Shown in pieces: positions 1 to 6,104 of a stretch of DNA of 6,808 nucleotides. A program made the position numbers and the translations under genes. This DNA comes from Bacteroidales bacterium UBA5621. GTDB taxonomy: Bacteria > Bacteroidota > Bacteroidia > Bacteroidales > VadinHA17. The stretch lies in contig DIKJ01000122.1 in assembly GCA_002424525.1 (NCBI GenBank), positions 1 through 6,808 of the forward strand, read 5' to 3'. The notes below the pieces were generated by a model that saw nothing but the letters and a program-made list of their open reading frames with translations, was not told the DNA's origin and ran no database searches. The stretch's first letter is position 1. Each line of letters opens with the position of its first letter.

Positions 1-1679
1 GAGAGAAACTGCTGGAAGATATTCATTTTGATAAGCTTGAGAACATTAGCGAGATGGTTGTTTCGGTGCGAAGAACGGCTGATTATTACATCAGTAACGA
101 ACTAAGCGATCAAATAAGGAAACAATCAATTAATATCGGGAAACAATTGTCACTTTCGGTTTCAACTCTGAAAAATTTAATCAGGATGGCCAATTTTCAT
201 CTCGAAAACAGGGAAAACACTTATTCGGGAGAGATAGGGGTCGAACAAATTCAGGAGCAGCAGAAAGCTTTGCTTGAAAATTTAGTACAGAATATTAAAA
301 ATGAGGAAGATAAACTTACTGTACTTTATAAGCAGTTGCGCCAAAGTTTTGATTCAGGATTAAAAAATGCTTTTGAACCTTTGACTGCCGCCATCATTAT
401 TAAAACATCAGGAAGCCTGAACGAAAAAATAAGGACGAAGGATAAGCGCCGGTTGTTTAGCAGGTTAAAACAAATTAAAAAATCAGTCAGCGAAAAGGTA
501 ATTAACCAATTGGTGAATCTGCTTTACCGGCATAGCAAAGGTTTATTGTGGGCCAACCGCATGGAGCAATCGCGCGCGAAAGCAGCACTTTTCCCCGTTG
601 AGCCTTTTACCAGGATGCTTGAAAAAATATCACCCGACAAAGCGCTTATGCTGAAATTGCCATTTTACTATTCCAATGTATTTTCGGGCAGCTCAACCAT
701 TTGTGGTGATTTTTGGGTTGGGATGGAAGATGAAATTGAAAAAGGGAGCAAGGCCATACAACGCTTTTTGACCGGAGCATCCGGGTTGCTGATAATCAGC
801 GGCGAACGAAGTTCCGGTAAATCGAGCCTTAGCAAGCATTTGGCAAGCCTTCACTTCGAAAATCGAAACATTTTCAACGTCAGGGCTCCCCGCGAAAGTA
901 TAGCTGATGTCGGCCTTTTTGAGCAAACCTTGCTAAAAACCCTTGATGGACAGGATAATTTGCCATACAGTATGGAATTGCTCACAGATAAAAGTGTCAT
1001 ATTAATCAACGATCTGGAGCTTTGGTGGGAACGGAAACCTTTAGGTACGCAGGTAGTAGAAAAAATAATTTTGCTGATGCAGCAATATGGACACAAAGTG
1101 CTGTTTATCATTAATGTAAATCAATATGCACTGAAAATCATCAATCAATTAAGCTCTATAAACACCTGGGCACTCGACCTTGTATTTTGCCAACCGTTTG
1201 ATTCACACGAGCTGAAAAATCTCATAATGCTGAGACATCAGGCTGGTGGGATGAAATTTATAATGGATAAAAAGCGCGAAAAGGCCCTGTCGAGCTGGGA
1301 ATATGTGCGGCTGTTCAACTGCTTCTTTAATTTGTCAGGTGGAAACCCCGGGCATACCATCAATCTTTGGCTTGCAGGAATTCGTAAAATATCGGGCAAT
1401 ACACTTTATATGGAAAAGCCTTTCGGAAAAGAAATCACTTTTAACGAAGACCTTCCTCAAGATGAAATTTTTTATATCCTGCAATTTATCCTTCACCGCC
1501 GGTTCTCCGTAAAAAGCCTTTCAGCGATACTTCAAAACGATGTTGTAAGTACTGAAAAGACCGTGCGCGTCCTGATGCAAAAGGGAATTCTGACAGAGAA
1601 GTTTCCTGAAGTATATTGTTTGAACCCGGCGTTGGAAATTCCGCTCGTAAAAAAACTAAAAAGCCTTGAACTGTTATGA
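1..1679 (+). CDS. 5'-partial AAA+ ATPase with N-terminal coiled coil and C-terminal winged helix
   Basis: Reading frame 3 is open to the left edge (EKLLEDIHFDKLENISE, then the Met at 54), and no ribosome-binding site precedes that Met, so the gene very probably begins upstream. Counting from the Met at 54 (541 residues): residues 1-190 are charged, helical and coiled-coil-like, with no membrane segment. A P-loop follows at 250-258 (GERSSGKSS; Lys256, Ser257). A Walker B-like strand is at 315-320 (VILIND, then LE). A strand at 349-356 ending in Asn could be sensor 1, and GGNPGHTI at 429-436 sits where a sensor-2 segment is expected. Residues about 470-530 fit a winged helix. The stop overlaps the start of the MscS-type channel gene by ATGA, so the products probably act together at the inner membrane. 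ATP binding is well supported. The role is unknown; an ATP-dependent regulator of the channel is inference. Confidence 0.85.
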   Translation, partial: EKLLEDIHFDKLENISEMVVSVRRTADYYISNELSDQIRKQSINIGKQLSLSVSTLKNLIRMANFHLENRENTYSGEIGVEQIQEQQKALLENLVQNIKNEEDKLTVLYKQLRQSFDSGLKNAFEPLTAAIIIKTSGSLNEKIRTKDKRRLFSRLKQIKKSVSEKVINQLVNLLYRHSKGLLWANRMEQSRAKAALFPVEPFTRMLEKISPDKALMLKLPFYYSNVFSGSSTICGDFWVGMEDEIEKGSKAIQRFLTGASGLLIISGERSSGKSSLSKHLASLHFENRNIFNVRAPRESIADVGLFEQTLLKTLDGQDNLPYSMELLTDKSVILINDLELWWERKPLGTQVVEKIILLMQQYGHKVLFIINVNQYALKIINQLSSINTWALDLVFCQPFDSHELKNLIMLRHQAGGMKFIMDKKREKALSSWEYVRLFNCFFNLSGGNPGHTINLWLAGIRKISGNTLYMEKPFGKEITFNEDLPQDEIFYILQFILHRRFSVKSLSAILQNDVVSTEKTVRVLMQKGILTEKFPEVYCLNPALEIPLVKKLKSLELL

Positions 1680-2386
1680 TATATATTAAAGTGTTTGCAG
1701 TTGCGATCGCGCTCTATCTTATATTGCGCTTTATCTCTACCTATTTTCGTGTCCTCACGGAAAAACGGAAAATCAGGAAAATATTCCTTAAGATTTTTCC
1801 GGTGGCACAAATGCTCCTCTGGGTTGTCTTTGCATTTTGGGCTTTCGAACAGTTATTTATCGGGAGGGTAGCTTATCCTGTTCTGACTGGAAGTCTGATT
1901 ATTCTGATGGTCGGCCTGTTTGGATGGTATTTTCTGCGCGATTTCATTGCAGGAATTATACTGAAGGCTGAAAATGCCTTCGAAGCCGGACAGCAAATCA
2001 GGACTGCAGAAGTCTCGGGAACCATAAAAAAACTCGATTACCGCTCAATGGGTATTGTTACCAGCGAAGGTGAGCTGGTTAAAATCCCGTACACTCTTCT
2101 TACCAGTCAGAAAATTGTAAAACCAGCCGATACCGGCAATTGGGTCGAGCAGCTTATCAGGCTCAACATATCATCGGGTTATCCTCCTGAAAAAATTCAA
2201 AACATGCTTGAAATTCGAATCCTCGAAATGCCCTGGGTTGTGTCTGACGACAGCCTTAAATTTAAAATTACCAGGAAGGAGGCAGACAACTATATTGCAG
2301 AAATACATGTGCACCTGCATAGCTCCGAAATGGCGATAAAAACAGAGGAGAACCTACATGTTTTTGTCAGGGAAGTATTTGCTTAA
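1676..2386 (+). CDS. MscS-family mechanosensitive ion channel (short form)
   Basis: A 236-residue inner membrane protein of the MscS superfamily. Hydrophobic segments lie at about 3-20, 41-61 and 70-97. The last matches the pore-lining helix and runs into FIAGIILKAENAFEAGQQI, which aligns with the E. coli MscS stretch LAAGVLLVMFRPFRAGEYV. The beta domain follows at about 107-145 (SGTIKKLDYRSMGIVTSEGE, then LVKIPYTLL). The usual IPN of MscS is replaced by IPY. The C-terminal cytoplasmic alpha/beta part (150-236) is present but short; E. coli MscS has 286 residues. The start codon lies in an ATGA overlap with the upstream ATPase gene, so translational coupling is likely. Family membership is clear. 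Whether it gates on membrane tension, or through the ATPase, cannot be read from the sequence. Confidence 0.88.
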   Translation: MIYIKVFAVAIALYLILRFISTYFRVLTEKRKIRKIFLKIFPVAQMLLWVVFAFWAFEQLFIGRVAYPVLTGSLIILMVGLFGWYFLRDFIAGIILKAENAFEAGQQIRTAEVSGTIKKLDYRSMGIVTSEGELVKIPYTLLTSQKIVKPADTGNWVEQLIRLNISSGYPPEKIQNMLEIRILEMPWVVSDDSLKFKITRKEADNYIAEIHVHLHSSEMAIKTEENLHVFVREVFA

Positions 2387-2388
2387 CT

Positions 2389-2501
2389 GCCGTTGGCTTC
2401 AGCCAACGGCTTGGAGAAAAATAAGCTTTTCTGGTCATTTAAATTGCCGTTGGCTTCAGCCAACGGCATGGGAATCAATAATTTATTTGGGGCTTTAGCC
2501 C
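2389..2501. repeat. REP-like palindrome cluster
   Basis: Two identical 22-bp hairpins lie at 2389-2410 and 2446-2467. Each has the perfect 10-bp arms GCCGTTGGCT / AGCCAACGGC around a TC loop. A smaller hairpin, GGGCT-TT-AGCCC, lies at 2490-2501. The cluster begins 2 bp after the channel stop codon. The 35-bp spacer between the first two contains AGAAAA...TTTTCT. No T-run follows either large hairpin, so a REP/BIME-type repeat, as mobilised by RAYT transposases, fits better than an intrinsic terminator, although the first hairpin could protect the 3' end of the mRNA. No RAYT gene is in the window. The remaining stretch 2502-2672 is AT-rich and shows no clear promoter match. Confidence 0.75.
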
Positions 2502-2672
2502 AGTAATACCCATTGTCCGATTAACAGTTTAAAACTCATCAATCTGTGAATTATGCAATATATATATATGCAATTTTATAACACTCCGTCAGAAAAAAAG
2601 CAGCACCTTTATTTTCTATGATAATGTTACCAGGGGAGATTATGACAAAAAACCAATAATAAACAAAAAACT

Positions 2673-3251
2673 ATGAGATTCTTAATCGGTTTAATTACAG
2701 CAATTTTGATTACAGGCGCTGCAAGTGCACAGCACGGCAATTCACCTGCAGGATTTGTAAACCTCGGAATAAAAGGCGGGATAAACATGTACAACATTTA
2801 CAATGACAACAACACTAAATATGACCAAATAACAGGGTACTATCTTGGCTTGCTTGGTCATATCCATATAAACAACCAATGGGCATTTCAGCCTGAATTG
2901 GTTTATTCAACCCAGGGTGCAAAAATCGGGGGAACAAAATATGATCTGAGCTATATTAATGTACCTGTTATGCTTCAGTATATGTTTGACAATGGATTCC
3001 GATTACAGGCTGGCCCTCACTTGGGTTTTCTGGTTAGCGCAGACAATAAAGATAATTGGAATCCTGTTGACTTCGGAGTGGGTGCAGGTGTTAGCTATAT
3101 TGTTCCATCAACGGGTTTGGGAATTGATGCAAGATATAATCTTGGATTGAGCAACATTAATAAAGACGATGCTGTAAAATCAACCAACAGGGGTCTACAA
3201 TTGGGTCTCTTTTACATTTTTGGCCATAACGCTAGTGTAGTTCTCAAATAA
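2673..3251 (+). CDS. Secreted outer membrane beta-barrel protein (OMP_b-brl_2 / PorT-like)
   Basis: A 192-residue protein with a clean type I signal peptide: MRF, a hydrophobic core, then AASA|Q with cleavage after residue 19. The mature part alternates hydrophobic and polar residues and carries the hallmarks of the small Bacteroidota barrel family PF13568: LGIKGGINMY near the N-terminus, WAFQPELVYSTQGAKIG in the middle, YINVPVMLQY and FRLQAGPHLGFL, then late strands ending in LQLGLFYIFG. It is predicted to sit in the outer membrane as a barrel of roughly eight strands. Eight residues follow the usual terminal aromatic strand, which is slightly unusual. No Shine-Dalgarno sequence precedes the ATG, only an A-rich stretch, as is common in Bacteroidota. 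It appears monocistronic, with REP-like hairpins upstream and a terminator downstream. The function within the family is unknown. Confidence 0.9.
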   Translation: MRFLIGLITAILITGAASAQHGNSPAGFVNLGIKGGINMYNIYNDNNTKYDQITGYYLGLLGHIHINNQWAFQPELVYSTQGAKIGGTKYDLSYINVPVMLQYMFDNGFRLQAGPHLGFLVSADNKDNWNPVDFGVGAGVSYIVPSTGLGIDARYNLGLSNINKDDAVKSTNRGLQLGLFYIFGHNASVVLK

Positions 3252-3266
3252 TCGGCTTCTGAAGAT

Positions 3267-3274
3267 TAACTTTG
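3267..3274 (+). promoter_or_regulatory. Putative Bacteroidota -7 box (TAACTTTG)
   Basis: TAACTTTG is an exact match to the TAnnTTTG -7 element, 15 bp after the barrel gene stop. No TTTG -33 element is seen about 19 bp upstream, so support is limited. A transcript from here would start near 3280 and run at once into the hairpin at 3301-3336, giving a short RNA unless it reads through. Confidence 0.35.
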
Positions 3275-3300
3275 CGATCCATTGAGGAGGAAATTAAATG

Positions 3301-3338
3301 AGAAAAAGTCAGGTACGAAAGTTCCTGGCTTTTTCTTT
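3301..3338 (+). terminator. Rho-independent terminator of the beta-barrel gene
   Basis: The arm AGAAAAAGTCAGG (3301-3313) pairs with CCTGGCTTTTTCT (3324-3336) across a 10-nt loop. All 13 positions pair if one G-U is allowed. The 3' side ends in a T-rich tail. The A-tract at the 5' foot would let it work in both directions, but no gene on the - strand needs it. Confidence 0.8.
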
Positions 3339-3368
3339 ACATACAAGAGGTTTGAAATATCTAACCTA

Positions 3369-3435
3369 AGCTTGATGAGAGACATGGTGGAATTAATTGA
3401 AATGGCAGAGGTTTTATAATGATTTTCTACCATAA
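3369..3435 (+). repeat. 67-bp dispersed repeat, copy 1
   Basis: It aligns without gaps to 6638-6704, with 6 differences in 67 bp. The first 51 bp read SLMRDMVELIEMAEVL plus TAA. Against copy 2 the changes are one synonymous codon, four conservative codons (Met/Ile, Ile/Val, Met/Leu, Ala/Ser) and TAA/TAG, a pattern typical of coding sequence. The following 16 bp (TGATTTTCTACCATAA) are identical in both. ATGGTGGAA (3384-3392) can pair with TTCTACCAT (3425-3433) in RNA, with one G-U. Either a 3' remnant of a gene family or a structured mobile repeat; undecided. Confidence 0.8.
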
Positions 3436-3472
3436 CTGGACCGGAATGATAGAAAAAAGCCTGTACACATGG

Positions 3473-3484
3473 GTAAATATTTAC
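3473..3484. promoter_or_regulatory. 12-bp perfect palindrome upstream of ATPase gene
   Basis: GTAAATATTTAC is a perfect even palindrome 58 bp before the ATPase start. A dimeric repressor operator is possible, but AT-rich palindromes of this size also arise by chance. Confidence 0.25.
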
Positions 3485-3509
3485 TATAAATGTTTTGTAT
3501 TATAAGATT

Positions 3510-3541
3510 ATTGCGTAAATTGCGTAACGTAAATTACGTAA
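3510..3541. promoter_or_regulatory. 14-bp tandem repeat and palindrome abutting the ATPase start
   Basis: CGTAAATTGCGTAA (3514-3527) is followed directly by CGTAAATTACGTAA (3528-3541), 13 of 14 identical, and the ATG begins one base later. A 9-mer ATTnCGTAA occurs at 3510, 3519 and 3533. ACGTAAATTACGT (3527-3539) is a 13-bp palindrome around a central A. A TTTG at 3494-3497 lies 18 nt before TAAATTGC, a rough -33/-7 pair, so the repeats would overlap promoter and leader. This suits an operator for tight or autogenous control. It also replaces any Shine-Dalgarno sequence. Confidence 0.5.
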
Positions 3542-3542
3542 T

Positions 3543-4679
3543 ATGAAAGACAGGATCATTAATCCGTTTATAACAGGTGGCTATCTGAGTCCCCGGTACT
3601 TTTGCAACAGGGCAGAAGAAACCAAAAGAGTAATGGATGCCATCTCATCCAGGAGAAATATAACATTGATCTCATTAAGAAGGATGGGTAAAACCGGGCT
3701 TCTTAAGCATGTTAAATACCAGCTTGAACACTCAAAAAGGCCACATGCTGTAATATATGCAGATCTCCTGCCGACAATGAATGGCAATGAAATGCTGAAT
3801 TCAATCTCCTCCGCTCTGTACAGACTTCGAAAAAGTGAAAAGAACTTTCTGGAGAAGATGCTCGGTTTCATGTCATCTCTTCGTCCCAGGCTGACAATGG
3901 ATCCTTTGACAGGTGAACCATCAATTGAGCTGAAGGTGGAATCATCCGCAGGAATACAATCGGGACTGGAGCAGGTTTTAAAGTTGATTTCTGAAATTAA
4001 ACAGGATATTGTCTTCATGTTTGATGAGTTTCAGCAGATAAGTAACTATCCCGAGAAAAATATGGAACCAATGATAAGATCTGTAATTCAGACTTATCCG
4101 GTTGTCCCTTTTATATTCTCAGGCAGCAGCAAGCACATGCTTGAAAATATGTTTATGTCTCCGGGAAGGCCATTTTATCAGAGTTCTGAACTTATGTATC
4201 TCGACCGGTTAAGAGAAGATGATTACAGTTTTTTTATCAAAGAAAACTTTGACCATGGCAACAGGGAAATAAAAGATATATCAGTAAGCAAAGTATTTGA
4301 CTGGACGAGGCTTCATACTTATTATGTCCAGTATGTGTGTAATCATCTCTTTGAGAAGGGTGGGGGAACAATTGGAGAAGGAGAGGTTAAAAGCATATTT
4401 CATCAGATAATTACTGATTTTGAGCCGCAGTTTGTGAATTACAGGAATCTCCTTCCTGCACATCAATTTCGTCTGCTAAAGGCTATTGCCGCGGAGGATG
4501 GTGTCACTCAGCCAACTTCAGGGGAATTTATCATGAAAAATCATCTCACAAGCCCCAGTTCAGTATCAACCTCATTGAAGGCGCTTGTTGAAAAAGAAAT
4601 GATAGTACATGACTTAAACAAATGGATTGTTTATGATGTTTTTTTCTCCAGATGGCTTGAGTATCATTATAAAGAGTAG
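3543..4679 (+). CDS. Archaeal-type (PF01637-like) STAND/MNS AAA ATPase
   Basis: A 378-residue cytosolic protein of the ATPase family first described in archaea (PF01637, COG1672; MNS clade of STAND NTPases). In order: an N-terminal NPFITGGYLSPRYFCNRAEE segment typical of the family; Walker A at 44-54 (SLRRMGKTGLL; Lys50, Thr51), lacking the first Gly as usual here; Walker B at 156-164 (IVFMFDEFQ; Asp161, Glu162), with the diagnostic DEFQ; and a sensor strand with GSSKHML at 194-200, followed by RPFYQSSEL. Residues about 300-370 form a winged helix. It is a single-domain version without the C-terminal nuclease-like DUF234. The start is the ATG directly after the tandem repeat, with no Shine-Dalgarno sequence. 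It stands alone, with gaps on both sides. Such ATPases are scattered in bacteria and thought to act in conflict or regulation. The exact role is unknown. Confidence 0.88.
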   Translation: MKDRIINPFITGGYLSPRYFCNRAEETKRVMDAISSRRNITLISLRRMGKTGLLKHVKYQLEHSKRPHAVIYADLLPTMNGNEMLNSISSALYRLRKSEKNFLEKMLGFMSSLRPRLTMDPLTGEPSIELKVESSAGIQSGLEQVLKLISEIKQDIVFMFDEFQQISNYPEKNMEPMIRSVIQTYPVVPFIFSGSSKHMLENMFMSPGRPFYQSSELMYLDRLREDDYSFFIKENFDHGNREIKDISVSKVFDWTRLHTYYVQYVCNHLFEKGGGTIGEGEVKSIFHQIITDFEPQFVNYRNLLPAHQFRLLKAIAAEDGVTQPTSGEFIMKNHLTSPSSVSTSLKALVEKEMIVHDLNKWIVYDVFFSRWLEYHYKE

Positions 4680-4801
4680 GAATATTTCATGCTCCTCTTC
4701 GGCAGTACTTAAGAAGGTACTTATCTGTGATATAATGTCAGTCATGAGACTGGTGGATGAATTAGAGCATACTGTTTATCAGGATCCATGAAAATGGTTA
4801 A

Positions 4802-4822
4802 TTTTATAACGAGTTAGGCAAA
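4802..4822. repeat. Cassette-like right half-site
   Basis: TTTTATAAC-GA-GTTAGGCAAA lies just upstream of the C39-like lipoprotein gene. Its reverse complement, TTTGCCTAAC-TC-GTTATAAAA, closely matches 6062-6086 on the other side of that gene. GTTAGGC fits the GTTRRRY core of integron attC sites. No partner GCCTAAC lies upstream in the 4680-4801 gap, so this is a half-site only. The rest of that gap holds no clear gene, only a short frame ending MRLVDELEHTVYQDP (4744-4788) that weakly recalls the 67-bp repeat. Confidence 0.5.
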
Positions 4823-4837
4823 ATTGTTATACCATGA

Positions 4838-4845
4838 TAACTTTG
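4838..4845 (+). promoter_or_regulatory. Putative -7 box (TAACTTTG) near lipoprotein start
   Basis: An exact TAnnTTTG match, 6 bp before the ATG at 4852. If used, transcription would begin at or next to that ATG, giving a leaderless mRNA. No convincing -33 TTTG is present. It supports the ATG at 4852 over the one at 4834, but only weakly. Confidence 0.25.
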
Positions 4846-4851
4846 TTAGAT

Positions 4852-6060
4852 ATGAAATTTAAATCTCAACTCACATTTATTGTTTTTGCTACCATTATTG
4901 GAGTATTAAGTATCTCATGCCAAGACAATAATCGGTATAGAAACCAATACTTCACTGAAGTCTACCAGCCTGTTCAAATAGCTCAAACTCTGAATGAACC
5001 AATTCCAGAAGAATTTAACATTCAGGATGTTCCTTGGTACTGTTATCAGAAAAATAATTGTCAGGCAGTATCGCTCCAAATGATTGCAGAGAAATTTGGC
5101 ATAAACCTGCCAATAGATTATTTCAACTTTCTCGTAGGAAATACTTTTGGAGCTATGTATACCAAGGGTGCAGGTAATTTCATGCCAAACAGCGACCCTG
5201 AACCCGGGCTAATAGTTGCAGCTCAACATCTTGGACTGTCACGAAAATATTTGTATACGGATGATTCTTCAGTGTTTTTGAAAACCTTACGACACTACAT
5301 AGCACAAGAACTACCTGTTAGAATTCCTTGGAATGCAGCGCCAGCAATGAAGTACGCAATTGAGTCAGGTTATTTTGAAGCTCCCGCGAATTGGAAAGAG
5401 CCTTCTAAAAGCTCTTTCATACCTCATAGCATAGTTTTCGTTGGTTATGACTCATCGTCATTTTATTACTATGAGACTATTGCCACAAATGAATTCGCAG
5501 CTCATGGAGAAAAAGGAATCCGGATTCCTGACCAAATAGTCCTTGAAGCTATAAATTCGTTAAGCTCAAGATATGGACTACCATGGAAATATATGTTGAC
5601 TGTTTTCAATAAGGATTCATCTAAAACGTCATTAAGTCCAGTATGGGAAAGAAATGGAAAAGAATTGATTGGGAATCAATTCGGCCCAACATATACCGGG
5701 AGTCTTGCCCTGTTTGCCTTTTCAAGTGCCATCAGAAAAGAAGGACTTAAAATGAATAATCCCATCAAGAGAAATGCACTTTTAAGAATTACTAAAACTC
5801 TTTCTGAAGAGAGATTAAAAAATGCAAACTTTTTAATACATACCTTCAAGACTATAACTGAAATACAAAATGCTGCACAATATCTCCATGCCTCCAATCA
5901 AAATTATGAAAAAATCATAATAGTACTTGAAAACCCGGAACTTGATGAAAAGTCAATTGATCAGATTTCCACCCTGTTTAAAGAATCTGGTGATTATGAG
6001 AAGAATGCAGGAGATATCTTCCTGACAATAAGCAAGATGAACCAAGATTTAATAAAATAA
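4852..6060 (+). CDS. Lipoprotein with C39/BtrH_N-like cysteine-hydrolase fold
   Basis: 402 residues from the ATG at 4852. An in-frame ATG at 4834 would add MITLLD, but the later start gives a normal lipoprotein signal (MKFK, hydrophobic core, LSISC) with lipidation at Cys23; the -3 Ser is slightly off consensus. An acidic or asparagine-rich linker follows. NNCQAVSLQMIAEKFGI (about 68-84) places Cys70 at the head of a helix, as in papain-like C39_2 and BtrH_N proteins. A Gly-rich NTFGAMYTKGAG follows, and FIPHSIVFVGYDSSSFYYYE (about 189-208) supplies His192 and the paired strands that normally carry the second and third catalytic residues. The C-terminal 120 residues are helical and unassigned. 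Expected location is the outer or inner membrane facing the periplasm or surface. A peptidase or acyl-transfer role is inferred from fold resemblance only. The gene lies between inverted half-sites, like a single-gene cassette. Confidence 0.8.
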   Translation: MKFKSQLTFIVFATIIGVLSISCQDNNRYRNQYFTEVYQPVQIAQTLNEPIPEEFNIQDVPWYCYQKNNCQAVSLQMIAEKFGINLPIDYFNFLVGNTFGAMYTKGAGNFMPNSDPEPGLIVAAQHLGLSRKYLYTDDSSVFLKTLRHYIAQELPVRIPWNAAPAMKYAIESGYFEAPANWKEPSKSSFIPHSIVFVGYDSSSFYYYETIATNEFAAHGEKGIRIPDQIVLEAINSLSSRYGLPWKYMLTVFNKDSSKTSLSPVWERNGKELIGNQFGPTYTGSLALFAFSSAIRKEGLKMNNPIKRNALLRITKTLSEERLKNANFLIHTFKTITEIQNAAQYLHASNQNYEKIIIVLENPELDEKSIDQISTLFKESGDYEKNAGDIFLTISKMNQDLIK

Positions 6061-6065
6061 CTTTG
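6058..6065 (+). promoter_or_regulatory. Putative -7 box (TAACTTTG) for the small lipoprotein gene
   Basis: An exact TAnnTTTG match that overlaps the stop codon of the preceding gene. It lies 39 bp before the ATG at 6105, a normal leader length. No clear -33 TTTG is seen about 19 bp upstream. The box overlaps the left half-site at 6062. Confidence 0.4.
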
Positions 6066-6086
6066 CCTAACACGGACGGTATAAAA
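6062..6086. repeat. Cassette-like left half-site
   Basis: TTTGCCTAAC-ACGGAC-GGTATAAAA is an inverted copy of 4802-4822: the 10-bp core is perfect and TATAAAA is shared. GCCTAAC fits the RYYYAAC end of attC. No full partner GTTRRRY site lies within the next 150 bp; GCATAACCGTG at 6118-6128 is at best a degenerate right side inside the next gene. Confidence 0.5.
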
Positions 6087-6104
6087 AACAGCATAAAAGG
6101 ATCT

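Noticed and set aside
693..1111. Open frames on the - strand inside the AAA+ ATPase gene
   Set aside because: They lie opposite a well-supported gene, have no family features and no start context.
1532..1810. - strand frame across the ATPase/channel junction
   Set aside because: It covers the ATGA overlap of two real genes and has a low-complexity, shadow-like composition.
2553..2574. ATGCAAT direct repeat around an (AT)n run
   Set aside because: Simple AT-rich sequence with only a 7-bp repeat; no promoter or origin signature.
2642..2659. Five-codon ORF (MTKNQ) after GGGGAGA upstream of the barrel gene
   Set aside because: Too short to judge, and SD-like purine runs are expected by chance in this A-rich leader.
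2959..3150. Second + strand frame inside the beta-barrel gene
   Set aside because: Out of frame with a clear signal-peptide barrel protein.
3581..4018. - strand frame opposite the STAND-type ATPase
   Set aside because: Shadow of the P-loop region; no recognisable motif.
6063..6104. TTG start for the small lipoprotein
   Set aside because: It would add 14 polar residues before the signal peptide and start within the half-site; ATG 6105 has AAAGGA and a clean lipobox protein.
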